A program made the position numbers and the translations under genes. A stretch of DNA of 64,000 bases from Paenibacillus graminis (GTDB taxonomy: Bacteria > Bacillota > Bacilli > Paenibacillales > Paenibacillaceae), in contig NZ_CP009287.1 of assembly GCF_000758705.1 (NCBI RefSeq), positions 682,001 through 746,000 of the forward strand. The letters run 5' to 3'. The notes beneath the pieces were generated by a model. It had not been told where the DNA came from. It saw nothing but the letters and a program-made list of their open reading frames with translations, and did not search any database. Below, piece after piece: positions 31,153 through 39,638 of the stretch; the stretch's first letter is position 1, and the number at the start of each line of letters is the position of its first letter.

Positions 31153-32399
31153 GCAGAGGGGCATTTGCTTTTCCTACTGCCCCGAAGCTGTTCATGCGGC
31201 GGCTGTTCTCCCACTTTCGCGAGCAATCCGCAATCATCCGCACGGCTGCGGATTGGACGGTGCTGCTGTATATCATTATCCCCGGGGGTCTGCTGGGCGG
31301 GCGGTTTTACTATGGCTTCTGGAACCATGAGTTACCCGCCTGGACCGCAGATTTGCCGTTTGCATTGATCCTCGCCCTGCTGTCTATTCTCATAGCCAAC
31401 GGAGGGCTGGTTCTTCTGCTCCAGGAAGGGGATCTGCTGTTCCTCAGGCAGCGGGAGAGCTGGATCAGAACGATTGTGCTGCGGGGAACGGTCTACAGCC
31501 TGGCAGTTACATCTCTTAAGATGGCGGCCGTGTATGCCATTCTGCTGCCCTTCATCGTGCGGGGCTACGGCATCAGTCCGCCGGCGGCCTGGGCGCTGCT
31601 TGTTATGACGCTTGCCTGCAGCTGGTGCGTTAAGCTGCTCGGGCATATTGTGAAAGTCCAGCGCCAGGGCTTTCGCCGCTGGCTGTGGCTGATTCCTGCG
31701 GTAACCGTGCCCTGTGGCATTTACATCCGGACCGGATTGTACTGGAAAGACAGTCCTCCGCTGATGCTGCTTGTAACAGCAGTGTTTGCGGCTGTGACGG
31801 TCTGGGCCATCCGCTACCGCTTGCGGCTGAACGGCACCTTCATGAATGATGTGCGCGAAGACTACAAGCAGCGGATGAGAATCGCTGCGCTGCTGCTGCG
31901 CGGGGTGCTCGATAAACCGCGGCCTACACGCTACAAACCGTGGATTTTCCGCAAATCGCAGCCGTTGCTGAAGTCCAGGACACCAGAGAGCCGGTTCACA
32001 GCGGCGGCCATCAAGGCGTTGGTGCGGAACCCGGCTCATTTGAAGCTGTATCTGTCGTTTACCGGTGTGGGGCTGATAGCGGTGTTTATTGTTCCCTCCC
32101 TATTGAAGTGGCTGATCTTCACCCTGCTGGTCGCGTTAATGGCCTACTGGCTGTCTTCCTTCTGGCTGCTGTTCTCCGGGGATGACTACATCGGGATTTT
32201 ACCGTTCACCAAAGAACAGAAGGCAGGGGCTGGCTCAAAGACGCTGCCGCTGCTGCTGCTGCCGTTCGCCCTGCTGTGCTCGGCAGTGATCTGTGTGCAG
32301 CTCTATGGCTGGCTGGGGCTGGTGCTGTTTATTCCTGTTGGCGGCATAGCCGGATACCTGATCGCTAATATGTTCAGTGCGTTCCGTTTTGCCAGATAA
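31149..32399 (+). CDS. ecsB: ABC transporter permease EcsB
   Basis: A 416-residue integral membrane protein matching EcsB in length and layout. It has an N-terminal cytoplasmic segment (FMRRLFSHFREQSAIIRTAA), four to five helices, a central basic loop (DVREDYKQRMRIAALLLRGV, KPRPTRYKPWIFRKSQPLL) and further helices at the C-terminus. The central loop with the DY.QRMR and KPW.FRKSQ stretches is the most characteristic part. Start ATG overlaps the ecsA stop by 4 bases, so the two are translationally coupled. A hairpin terminator lies 170 bases after the stop, before a repeat array. Confidence 0.86.
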   Translation: MSRGAFAFPTAPKLFMRRLFSHFREQSAIIRTAADWTVLLYIIIPGGLLGGRFYYGFWNHELPAWTADLPFALILALLSILIANGGLVLLLQEGDLLFLRQRESWIRTIVLRGTVYSLAVTSLKMAAVYAILLPFIVRGYGISPPAAWALLVMTLACSWCVKLLGHIVKVQRQGFRRWLWLIPAVTVPCGIYIRTGLYWKDSPPLMLLVTAVFAAVTVWAIRYRLRLNGTFMNDVREDYKQRMRIAALLLRGVLDKPRPTRYKPWIFRKSQPLLKSRTPESRFTAAAIKALVRNPAHLKLYLSFTGVGLIAVFIVPSLLKWLIFTLLVALMAYWLSSFWLLFSGDDYIGILPFTKEQKAGAGSKTLPLLLLPFALLCSAVICVQLYGWLGLVLFIPVGGIAGYLIANMFSAFRFAR

Positions 32400-32566
32400 C
32401 AACCGCTGCTGGAGGTTCGAGGGTTCTCCGGAGAAACCACCGATCCAGACATAGAAAATTTCAAACTCAATGATATGTAATGAATTTTTGCGCAGCAGCA
32501 CATAGGCCGCCTATACCTGTCGCCCAAATATGGGGCAGCGGCTGTCCGCAGCCTCGTCCATACCCA

Positions 32567-32605
32567 AACAAGCCAGCCTCCTGAACAATAGGAGGCTGGC
32601 TTGTT
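32567..32605. terminator. Terminator after ecsB
   Basis: AACAAGCCAGCCTCCT-GAACAAT-AGGAGGCTGGCTTGTT, a near-perfect 16-bp stem. It lies immediately before hairpin array 3. Confidence 0.75.
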
Positions 32606-32636
32606 ATATTGAACAGGTTTGTTTCTCAGTCCTGCG

Positions 32637-32931
32637 AACAACGGCAGAAATGCCGTTGTTGGAGCACCGCCGGCTGGTTTACCCCGAAACAACGGCAGAA
32701 ACGCCGTTGTTGAAGCGCCGCCGGTTGGATTGCTCCGAAATAACGGCAGAAATGCCGTTGTTGGAGCACCGCCGGCTGGTTTACCCCGAAACAACGGCAG
32801 AAATGCCGTTGTTGAAGCGCTGCCGGTTGGATTGCTCCGAAATAACGGCAGAAATGCCGTTGTTGAAGCGCCGCCGGTTGGATTGCTCCGAAATAACGGC
32901 AGAAATGCCGTTGTTGAAGCGCCGCCGGTCA
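32637..32931. repeat. Tandem hairpin array 3 (exact 51-bp period, six units)
   Basis: Palindromes with arms AACAACGGCA and TGCCGTTGTT (loop GAAA) start at 32637, 32688, 32739, 32790, 32841 and 32892, exactly 51 bp apart. Two spacer types alternate at first: A (GGAGCACCGCCGGCTGG, then TTTACCCCGA) and B (GAAGCGCCGCCGGTTGG, then ATTGCTCCGA), in order A-B-A-B-B-B. Reading frames across the array stay open but lack ribosome sites. It fills the gap between convergent ecsB and the HI0933-family gene. Confidence 0.92.
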
Positions 32932-32952
32932 GTTTGCTCTTTCCAGTTTAGC

Positions 32953-34224
32953 TTAATTCCGGTGCTGCTCAGCCGCATGTTTGCCCGCTGTATATCCTGT
33001 GGAGAAGGCTGCGGTAATATTGTATCCGCCGGTATAGCCGTGAATATCGAGTATTTCACCGCAGAAGAACAGGCCGGGCATCAGCTTGGATTCCATTGTC
33101 CGGGGGTCAATTTCCTTCAGGTTGACGCCACCGCCGGTGACGAAGGCTTCCTCCAGGGAGCGGGTGCCATAGACCTGGACCGGCATCCGCTTTAGAAGTG
33201 CCGCGAGCGTCTGCTGCCCGCTTTTTGGCAGATGATGTCCGGTGGTGTCACCATCCAGTCCCGCCTTGGACAGCAGCAGCGGAATCATCCGCTCCGGCAG
33301 CAATCCCTTCAGGGAGTTGCGGATCGCCTTCTTCGGCTCCAGCCCCAGCTTATTCTGCAGCTGTTCTTCCATCTCCTGCGGGTTCAGGGCGGGAAAAAGG
33401 TCAATGGACAGCTCTACGGTATCGGTTCCGGATTTGCGCTGGACCTGGCGCAGGAATTGGCTGCAGCGCAGTGCAATCGGCCCGGAGAGTCCAAAATGGG
33501 TGAAGATCATATCGCCCCGGTGGGCAATCACCCGCTTGCCTTTGGGATTCCAGACCGTGAGCGTCACATCCCGCAGGGACAAGCCCTGCAGCTCGCCTGA
33601 CTTGATCCACTCCTCCCGCGACAGGATGGGCACTTCCGTGGGGAACAGCTCCGTAATTGTGTGTCCGGCGGCTTCAGCCCATGGATAGCCATCCCCGGTA
33701 GAGCCAGTCTGAGGAACCGATTTGCCGCCGGTGGCAATGACTACGGCGCTGGCGCTTAGTGTTTTGCCTGTAGCCAACCGGACGCCTTCCACACTGCCAT
33801 TTCGATAGAGAACCTCCGCCACCGGGCTGTCCGTGATCATCTGCACGCCCAGACTGCGCACTTTGCTGATGAGCGCGGAAACGACACTGGAGGCCTTATC
33901 AGACACGGGAAACATCCGTCCATTGTCTTCTTCCTTCAGAGCTATGCCAAGATTCTCAAAAAACTCGATAATATCCAGATTGTTGAAATGATCAAACGCG
34001 CTGTACAAAAAGCGCCCGTTGCCGGGAATATGGGATATCAGTTCAGCGGTTTCCTTGACATTGGTCACATTACAGCGGCCGCCGCCGGAAATTCCGAGCT
34101 TCCGGCCAAGCTTAGTACCTTTGTCCACCAGCAGAACTGCAGCTCCATGCTCCGCTGCTGCTACACTGGCCATAAGACCGGAAGGTCCGCCTCCGATAAT
34201 AATTACATCATATTTGCCGCTCAT
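32953..34224 (-). CDS. HI0933-family NAD(P)/FAD-dependent oxidoreductase
   Basis: A 423-residue flavoprotein of the HI0933/YhiN family. The N-terminal FAD loop is VIIIGGGPSGLMASVAAAEHG, followed by the family's LGRKLGISGGGRCNVTNV. Other marks are VVIATGGKSVPQTGSTGDGY and the C-terminal VTGGGVNLKEIDPRTMESKL and GYTGGYNITAAFSTGYTAG. Members have been described as aminoacetone oxidases, but the role of most is unsettled. GGAGCAGATTT lies before the ATG on the minus strand. It stands alone, with the repeat array at its 3' side. Confidence 0.9.
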   Translation of the reverse strand: MSGKYDVIIIGGGPSGLMASVAAAEHGAAVLLVDKGTKLGRKLGISGGGRCNVTNVKETAELISHIPGNGRFLYSAFDHFNNLDIIEFFENLGIALKEEDNGRMFPVSDKASSVVSALISKVRSLGVQMITDSPVAEVLYRNGSVEGVRLATGKTLSASAVVIATGGKSVPQTGSTGDGYPWAEAAGHTITELFPTEVPILSREEWIKSGELQGLSLRDVTLTVWNPKGKRVIAHRGDMIFTHFGLSGPIALRCSQFLRQVQRKSGTDTVELSIDLFPALNPQEMEEQLQNKLGLEPKKAIRNSLKGLLPERMIPLLLSKAGLDGDTTGHHLPKSGQQTLAALLKRMPVQVYGTRSLEEAFVTGGGVNLKEIDPRTMESKLMPGLFFCGEILDIHGYTGGYNITAAFSTGYTAGKHAAEQHRN

Positions 34225-34409
34225 AAATCTGCTCCTTTACATGTTAAAGGCATGGTGCGATCTGCGCCTCCTAACGGCATCATACCATTAAGGCCGCGGC
34301 CGGGCCAGAGACCCGGACATTGGCGCTGGGATTTACATTGTCAGGATAGCGCGTGTGTGCTTTAATCAATGTGAATAGGGTAATTTGTCCAATTAGGGGA
34401 GTGATTTCA

Positions 34410-36149
34410 ATTATTTATGCGGTAAAGGATATTTTATTGCAAATTACAGCGGCTTGCTGCTTTCTGTGTATGTTTCAATGGTGGATTGATCAAAGCCATA
34501 TTGTGCGAAGGAACGGAAGGTTCCCGGATGACCAGTCCTTTTTAATAATTAGCTGTGCCCTGAGCATTGTATTCTGCATGGTTCTGTCCACAACCCTGTT
34601 TGGTGAAATCTATCTGAATTTAGCAATTATACCCGCTTATATCGGCATCCTGTATGCCAGCTTCCGTTCGGGGATCAGCTTGGCCGTTTTTTTTATACTG
34701 TGCACTGTATTATTCTCGGAGCCTCCCGGCCTCAGCAATCTGGTGCTGAACACAGGCGTGCTGCTGTATCCGCTGCTGTTTGGCATGGCGAAGCCCTTTA
34801 AGAGCGAAAAAGTTATGGGCAAAATCTTCATCCTCTGGGGTGTTCTGTTCCCCAGCATGATGTTTATTGTCCTTGCGCCAAAAATGTATGGCCCCAGCCT
34901 GTACGATACTTCGTCCAAAGAAATGGCAGTGGCATTATTCTACCTGCTTGTTCCGGTTATCTTGGGAGGCAGCTTGTTATACTTTATCGAAACCGCCTGG
35001 GACAGGCTGCAGACGCGGGAGAAAATGAAAGGGATTTCTGAGAAATTCGAACGGGAATCGGAGAAGCTGCAGCAGATCACCAATGTCGTACCTGTCAGTA
35101 TTATGCTGCTTGATGATATGGGGTATGTAACGGAGCTTAATGATTGTATGCTGAACCTTTTCCGGCAGCATGAGCCGGACATTACAAGAGAGTCTATTGT
35201 AGGCCGGCAGGCCGAACGGCTGCTCCGCCAAGAGATTAACGGGGAGGCTCTAAAGCGTATGAGAGATAGCGGATTCGGCAAACAACGGTATAACGAGAAA
35301 GTACAATATGACTCCAGAACCTACAATGTATTCTCTGCGCCTCTGCAGCAAGGATTGGGAGGAGGATCAGCCGGCCGGGTTTTGATTGTCCAGGACCTTA
35401 CCGAGTCAGAGAAGTTCCGCAGCGAACTGGACAATGTGGAGCGGCTAACCCTGGTCGGGCAGATGGCAGCGGGAATTACACATGAAATTCGCAATCCTAT
35501 GGCCGTGGTACGCGGATTTCTGCAGCTTATGCGGGAGAAGAGCCCCGGGGAAATGGACTCATACTATCAGATTGTCATAGAGGAACTGGACCGGGCCAAC
35601 GATATTATTAATGACTTTCTCTCCCTTGCGCAGAGCCGGATTTCTGACAAGGAGCCTGTTCAGCTGCATCTTATTATAAAAGAACTCGCCCCGCTTCTCT
35701 GGGCCGACGCCAACCTCCGCGGCCAAAGCGTGGAGCTGAGATTATGTCCATCCCTTCCGCTGCTTCAGCTCAACCCCAGGGAAATCAAGCAGCTGATCCT
35801 TAATCTGGCCCGAAACGGGATGGAAGCGATGGAGCCTAAAGGGGAGCTGCTTCTGGAGACGCATTTTACCGAGAATAAGGTGGAGCTGATTATACAGGAT
35901 ACAGGCAGCGGTATTCCGCAGAGTCAGCTGGAGAAGCTGTTTGTACCTTTTTACACCACAAAAAACCAAGGTACAGGCCTGGGCCTTCCGCTGTGCCTAA
36001 GCATTGCCGAGCGGCATCATGGCAGCATCAGAGTGGAATCCCAGGAGGGGAAAGGTACGGCGTTTATCGTTTCTTTTCCTTATGGGCAGGAGGATAGGCA
36101 GCAGGCTGCCGCCACCAAGGAGCACCCGGATATTCCCTCACGGTTATAG
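34410..36149 (+). CDS. Membrane sensor histidine kinase, KinB-like, with a probable ATT start
   Basis: About 579 residues. The N-terminal part has about six hydrophobic segments resembling the 5TM/LYT sensor module. A PAS-like domain (around SIMLLDDMGYVTELND) is followed by HisKA with LVGQMAAGITHEIRNPMAVV and an HATPase with NLARNGMEAM, IQDTGSGIP and TTKNQGTGLGLPL. Kinases of this type feed the sporulation phosphorelay in Bacillales. The start is unusual: AGGGGAG (34395-34401) stands exactly 8 bases before an ATT at 34410. The GTG at 34401 overlaps that ribosome site, a GTG at 34353 has none, and a TTG at 34437 with AAAGGA is a weaker option. No response-regulator gene is adjacent. Confidence 0.82.
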   Translation: MIYAVKDILLQITAACCFLCMFQWWIDQSHIVRRNGRFPDDQSFLIISCALSIVFCMVLSTTLFGEIYLNLAIIPAYIGILYASFRSGISLAVFFILCTVLFSEPPGLSNLVLNTGVLLYPLLFGMAKPFKSEKVMGKIFILWGVLFPSMMFIVLAPKMYGPSLYDTSSKEMAVALFYLLVPVILGGSLLYFIETAWDRLQTREKMKGISEKFERESEKLQQITNVVPVSIMLLDDMGYVTELNDCMLNLFRQHEPDITRESIVGRQAERLLRQEINGEALKRMRDSGFGKQRYNEKVQYDSRTYNVFSAPLQQGLGGGSAGRVLIVQDLTESEKFRSELDNVERLTLVGQMAAGITHEIRNPMAVVRGFLQLMREKSPGEMDSYYQIVIEELDRANDIINDFLSLAQSRISDKEPVQLHLIIKELAPLLWADANLRGQSVELRLCPSLPLLQLNPREIKQLILNLARNGMEAMEPKGELLLETHFTENKVELIIQDTGSGIPQSQLEKLFVPFYTTKNQGTGLGLPLCLSIAERHHGSIRVESQEGKGTAFIVSFPYGQEDRQQAAATKEHPDIPSRL

Positions 36150-36182
36150 TGTTCCTGATCAGGAAAGATAAAGGGCTGACGC

Positions 36183-36210
36183 TTGCTTTCACAGAGTATG
36201 TATGTATAAT
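36183..36210 (+). promoter_or_regulatory. Possible sigma-A promoter of the bacilliredoxin gene
   Basis: TATAAT at 36205-36210 with TTGCTT 16 bases upstream (36183-36188), 67 bases before the start codon. Confidence 0.5.
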
Positions 36211-36276
36211 AAAGTTAGTAAATCCTGCCGCAACGTGGTCTGACAAATATTCGAAGGATAAAGGAGAGTGCACAGA

Positions 36277-36711
36277 ATGTCCATGTCATTTAATCAATAT
36301 ATGAAGGATTCCATCCAGCCAATGCGCGATGATCTGACAAGCATCGGATTTAAGGAGCTGTTGACTCCTGAAGAGGTAGAAGCAGTTCTTCCTGACTCCA
36401 AAGGAACAACGCTTGTTGTTGTGAATTCGGTCTGCGGCTGTGCAGCCGGTCAATGCCGTCCGGGTGTGGCCCAGGCGCTGCAGAATGAGATTTTACCGGA
36501 TCACCTGTACACTGTATTTGCCGGTCAAGAGAAAGAAGCTACAGCCAAAGCGCGTGAGTACTTTGCACCGTATCCGCCTTCTTCGCCTTCGATCGCGCTG
36601 ATGAAGGATGGAGAGCTTGTTCACTTCATCGAACGTCATGGGGTTGAAGACCGTTCAGCTGCCGAAATCGCGGCTGAGCTGAAAGATGTATTCAACCGCC
36701 TGTGCCAATAA
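36277..36711 (+). CDS. Bacilliredoxin (BrxA/BrxB, YphP/YqiW family)
   Basis: A 144-residue thioredoxin-fold protein with the CGC active site in NSVCGCAAGQCRPGVAQAL. Bacilliredoxins remove bacillithiol from S-bacillithiolated proteins after oxidative stress. The family's conserved N-terminal FNQYMKDSIQPMRDDLTSIGF and the PPSSPSIALMKDGELVHFIE region are present, and length is normal. The ATG at 36277 is chosen over a GTG at 36268 because AAAGGAGAG lies in front of it. It is followed by a hairpin terminator. BrxA and BrxB cannot be told apart here. Confidence 0.93.
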   Translation: MSMSFNQYMKDSIQPMRDDLTSIGFKELLTPEEVEAVLPDSKGTTLVVVNSVCGCAAGQCRPGVAQALQNEILPDHLYTVFAGQEKEATAKAREYFAPYPPSSPSIALMKDGELVHFIERHGVEDRSAAEIAAELKDVFNRLCQ

Positions 36712-36734
36712 AATAAGACTGGTCTTTACTCGAG

Positions 36735-36777
36735 TCTCGCAGGCTGCCGGAAGTCCGGTTGTTTGCGGGATTTTTTA
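36735..36777 (+). terminator. Terminator after the bacilliredoxin gene
   Basis: TCTCGCAGGCTGCCGGA-AG-TCCGGTTGTTTGCGGGA followed by TTTTTT. Confidence 0.8.
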
Positions 36778-36822
36778 TAAGTAGAATAACCGCAGATATA
36801 CTGTGAAACGGGGTGTACGAAC

Positions 36823-37632
36823 TTGAGTATGCAGAACGAAATCATTGCCGCCCTTGGTGTTAAGCCCTCCATTGATGTGGAGGCTGAGGTCCGTAAACGG
36901 GTAGATTTTTTGAAGGCATATGTACTGGAAGCAGGGGCGGGCGGCCTGCTGATTGCAATCAGCGGAGGGGTAGACAGCGCGGTTGCTGCGGGTCTGTGCA
37001 AACGGGCTACGGACGAGCTTACAGCCGAGGAAGGCAAAGACTATATGACGCTTGGTGTTTTTCAGCCTTATGGCGAACAGGAGGATATCGCGCACAGTTA
37101 TGCGGTAGCTGAGGCGTTTGGATTAACGCATAAGGTAGAGACCAATATCGAGGAAGCGGTCAACGAGATCGCCCTTGAGGTCGAACACAGCCTGAAATCG
37201 CTTGGACAACACCGCCATATCACCCATCAGGGTAAAGGCAATGTAAAAGCAAGAACACGCATGGTGATGCAGTATGCGCTGGCTTTTGAAAACAATCTGC
37301 TGGTAGTAGGAACAGATCATGCTTCTGAGGCTATAACCGGCTTCTATACCAAATGGGGCGATGGTGCCGTGGACATTACACCGCTGTCTTCGCTGAATAA
37401 GCGCCAGGTGCGCCAGTTGGCTGCATTTCTTGGAGTGCCTGCGGATATTGTCACCAAAGCACCGACAGCCGGCCTGTGGCCGGGACAGACGGATGAAGCA
37501 GAGCTTGGCATCACCTATGAGGAGAATAGCGATTACCTGGAGGGCAAAACCGTCAGCCCTGAAGCGGAGAAGAAACTGGAGAATTTCTACCGGAGAACCG
37601 CGCATAAGCGCAATGTGATTCCTGGGATCTAA
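36823..37632 (+). CDS. nadE: NH3-dependent NAD+ synthetase
   Basis: A 269-residue enzyme for the last step of NAD biosynthesis, amidating deamido-NAD with ammonia and ATP. The PP-loop is IAISGGVDSAVAAGL (near residues 45-60). Other conserved blocks are LGVFQPYGEQEDI, KGNVKARTRMVMQYALAFEN, VVGTDHASEAITGFYTKWGD and TKAPTAGLWPGQTDEAELGI. There is no glutaminase domain, so free ammonia is used. The start is a TTG at 36823 with GGGGTG 7 bases upstream; the ATG two codons later is the alternative. A strong terminator follows. Confidence 0.95.
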   Translation: MSMQNEIIAALGVKPSIDVEAEVRKRVDFLKAYVLEAGAGGLLIAISGGVDSAVAAGLCKRATDELTAEEGKDYMTLGVFQPYGEQEDIAHSYAVAEAFGLTHKVETNIEEAVNEIALEVEHSLKSLGQHRHITHQGKGNVKARTRMVMQYALAFENNLLVVGTDHASEAITGFYTKWGDGAVDITPLSSLNKRQVRQLAAFLGVPADIVTKAPTAGLWPGQTDEAELGITYEENSDYLEGKTVSPEAEKKLENFYRRTAHKRNVIPGI

Positions 37633-37645
37633 GAATGTTTTGCCC

Positions 37646-37691
37646 AACCGCCGGGGAGCTGCACTCAAGTGCAGACGCTCCGGCGGTTTTT
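37646..37691. terminator. Terminator between nadE and the hydrolase gene
   Basis: AACCGCCGGGGAGCTGCACT (37646 on) pairs with AGTGCAG, then GCTCCGGCGGTT, followed by TTTTT. It lies between convergent genes. Confidence 0.82.
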
Positions 37692-37702
37692 CATGATAAC
37701 AC

Positions 37703-38521
37703 CTACCCCGCCAAAACCCGGGTAATAAAATCCCTGGAAGCGGCAATCGCCTGTTCCAACTGAGGTGTGGTTCCGGCAAAAGGATGGACGGCGCCGAAGG
37801 TGTGATTGCCGCCCGGAATCTGTATCCACTCAATATCCGGCCGAAACCGGATTAATTGCTCTGATCCGCGCCGCAGCCGCTCGCCGTCCTCACTCCCCTG
37901 GATTAGGACAACAGGGAAGCTGGCCTGCTTCATCCGTTCCAATAAGTTGTAACGTTCCGCTTGCTGTTCCAGATCCTCTATAATTATGGCATCCAGCGGC
38001 ATTTGCTGGCCTGTCCGTCCATTGAGGACGTGGGTCCGGCCCTTGTCCCTCATTTCACGCTTCTGTTCTTCTGTGAACAGGTCGAGACTGGTGGTCCCGT
38101 TCCAGGAGATCACCCCGGCAATTTCTGCAGGATGATCCAGTGCATAGAGCAGACAATCGCCCCCTCCGCGGCTGTGTCCCAGCAGAAAGACAGGCAGACT
38201 TCCAAACCTGTGGTGCTGGCTCAGATAGGAGAGCAGGATCTCCATATCCTTGATTTCCCGCTGGTAGGTGTTGCGGGCAAACTTTTCAAGCTCGGTGAAA
38301 TTCTGCAGATCTTCACCGATTCCGGCATGTGAGAAGTTGAAGCTGATCACCTCATGCTCATCACTAAGCGCCTTTGCAGTATAAGGGAACATTCCCCAAT
38401 CCTTGAAGCCCTTGTAGCCGTGAGCGACCACAACCAGGCTTCTGGCCTCGCCTTGGGCTGGGAAATGTGAACAACGCAGGACAGCTTCCTCTCCTGCGGG
38501 CAATTCGAAATTACGGGGCAT
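37703..38521 (-). CDS. Alpha/beta hydrolase
   Basis: A 272-residue soluble hydrolase. The oxyanion region is VVVAHGYKGFKDWGMFPY, the nucleophile elbow is VFLLGHSRGGGDCLLYAL (Ser in GHSRG), the acid is likely in LIQGSEDGERL and the histidine in PGGNHTFGAVHPF. This order matches serine esterases and acyl-peptide-hydrolase-like enzymes; the substrate is unknown. AAGGAAAGGGAGAC precedes the ATG on the minus strand. It converges on nadE. Confidence 0.88.
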   Translation of the reverse strand: MPRNFELPAGEEAVLRCSHFPAQGEARSLVVVAHGYKGFKDWGMFPYTAKALSDEHEVISFNFSHAGIGEDLQNFTELEKFARNTYQREIKDMEILLSYLSQHHRFGSLPVFLLGHSRGGGDCLLYALDHPAEIAGVISWNGTTSLDLFTEEQKREMRDKGRTHVLNGRTGQQMPLDAIIIEDLEQQAERYNLLERMKQASFPVVLIQGSEDGERLRRGSEQLIRFRPDIEWIQIPGGNHTFGAVHPFAGTTPQLEQAIAASRDFITRVLAG

Positions 38522-38928
38522 AGGGCAGTCTCCCTTTCCTTGAAATTCTAGTATCCACAGCAGGGGCTGTGTTCGAATCCGATTCTAAACTAAAGGATTT
38601 AAATATACCGGATATATCCATAAATAGACTTTAGCGGCTTTTTCTTTTAAGATAGCAGAAAGCTGTTGCTAAAACTATTATTAATATAAATTGAACTGGG
38701 AAATTAAGAATGAGAGGGAAGTGGCGGAGGAGAAGTTTCGAACCGGCCCTTCCTAAATACAAAAATTACAAGTTCAGTTTATATACTCTTGGTAAGGAGG
38801 CAGGCAGACTTTCTCTGTTATATGAGATTTCCGGCCCCCATAGGAAGATCATACCATTAGAAGCACGGTAAGGATAGAAGGTAATATAGGATGGTTAATG
38901 AATGTAAAGCCATGAGAGGTGAGGGATT
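38522..38928. other. Intergenic region upstream of acpS
   Basis: About 400 AT-rich bases between the divergent hydrolase and acpS genes. Apart from the inverted-repeat element at 38684-38784, no gene or clear promoter is seen. Confidence 0.4.
38684..38784. repeat. acpS-flanking inverted-repeat element, short copy
   Basis: Arms ATATAAATTGAACT (38684-38697) and AGTTCAGTTTATAT (38771-38784) match at 13 of 14 positions. The interior shares GGGAAG, GGCGGAGGAGAAGTTT and CGAACCGG with the longer copy at 39350 (there GGATGAGGGGGAAGCTT and GGAACTGG). At 101 bp it looks like an internally deleted form. Confidence 0.65.
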
Positions 38929-39327
38929 TTGATTTACGGAATCGGGCATGATGTGCTGGAAATCGGGAGGATTGCGGGTATTACGAATGGCAGCTCGGGC
39001 AGCCGGTTTACCCGGCGGATTCTGACCGGGCAGGAGCTGATACTGGCCGCAGGCAAAGGCGGGAAGGCGGCGGAGTTCATAGCCGGGCGGTTTTCGGCCA
39101 AGGAGGCCGTAGTCAAGGCGTTCGGATGCGGAATCGGCCATACGGTAGGCTTTCAGGATATCGAAATTCTGCCGGACGCCCTGGGCAAGCCGGTAGCCTC
39201 ATTATCCGCTGAGGCCTGGTCCCGGTTGCGGCTGCCGGAGCATGAGTATACCATTCATCTCACCATTACGCACAGCCGCGGTTTGGCTTCGGCGTTCGCG
39301 GTGGTGGAGAGGCTGCACGGACACTAA
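38929..39327 (+). CDS. acpS: Holo-[acyl-carrier-protein] synthase
   Basis: A 132-residue AcpS-type phosphopantetheinyl transferase, which activates acyl carrier protein for fatty-acid synthesis. The magnesium-binding Asp is in IYGIGHDVLEIGRI, and the second motif is RFSAKEAVVKAFG (Glu and Lys). ITHSRGLASAFAVVE closes the fold. The start is a TTG at 38929 after GAGAGGTGAGGGA. In many Bacillales acpS stands next to alr or nad-related genes; here it is isolated between two copies of an inverted-repeat element. Confidence 0.93.
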   Translation: MIYGIGHDVLEIGRIAGITNGSSGSRFTRRILTGQELILAAGKGGKAAEFIAGRFSAKEAVVKAFGCGIGHTVGFQDIEILPDALGKPVASLSAEAWSRLRLPEHEYTIHLTITHSRGLASAFAVVERLHGH

Positions 39328-39349
39328 GACGCCTGAGACATAACACGGT

Positions 39350-39583
39350 AATCTATATAAAGCGAATTTAAGTAACGAACAATAGGGAAAAGGGATGAGG
39401 GGGAAGCTTGGAACTGGAGGAGCGAAAGCTCGCTATCTTCAGCATAGACAGTCTGCGGATTTCGACCGCGAAGAGCGGTAATAATCAAGAAATCTGCATG
39501 GGCAGCGGCCGGAAGTCCAGACATTCTCAGTAGTCACGGCTAATCCCTAATGTAAAAATCTTAAGTTCTCTCTATATAGAATT
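39350..39583. repeat. acpS-flanking inverted-repeat element, long copy
   Basis: Left arm AATCTATATAAAGCGAATTT (39350-39369, then AAG) faces right arm CTTAAGTTCTCTCTATATAG (39560-39579, then AATT). Inside, AATAGGGA and TCCCTAAT also pair. The interior contains GGAGCGAAAGCTCGC and CGCGAAGAGCGG, which can form small hairpins. No ORF with a ribosome site is present in this 234-bp element. Confidence 0.68.
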
Positions 39584-39638
39584 CAGCCTAAGCCTAATTG
39601 TACCGGTGCAAGATGATATGAACAGCAAGGAGATAACG

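Noticed and set aside
32637..32931. Possible CRISPR array (palindromic repeats with spacers of similar length)
   Set aside because: The spacers are themselves repeated (two types only), the repeats are full palindromes of 24 bp, and no cas gene is present.
32530..33195. A 221-codon ORF running from the array into the HI0933-family gene
   Set aside because: It is formed by the repeat array and the antisense strand of a well-supported flavoprotein gene.
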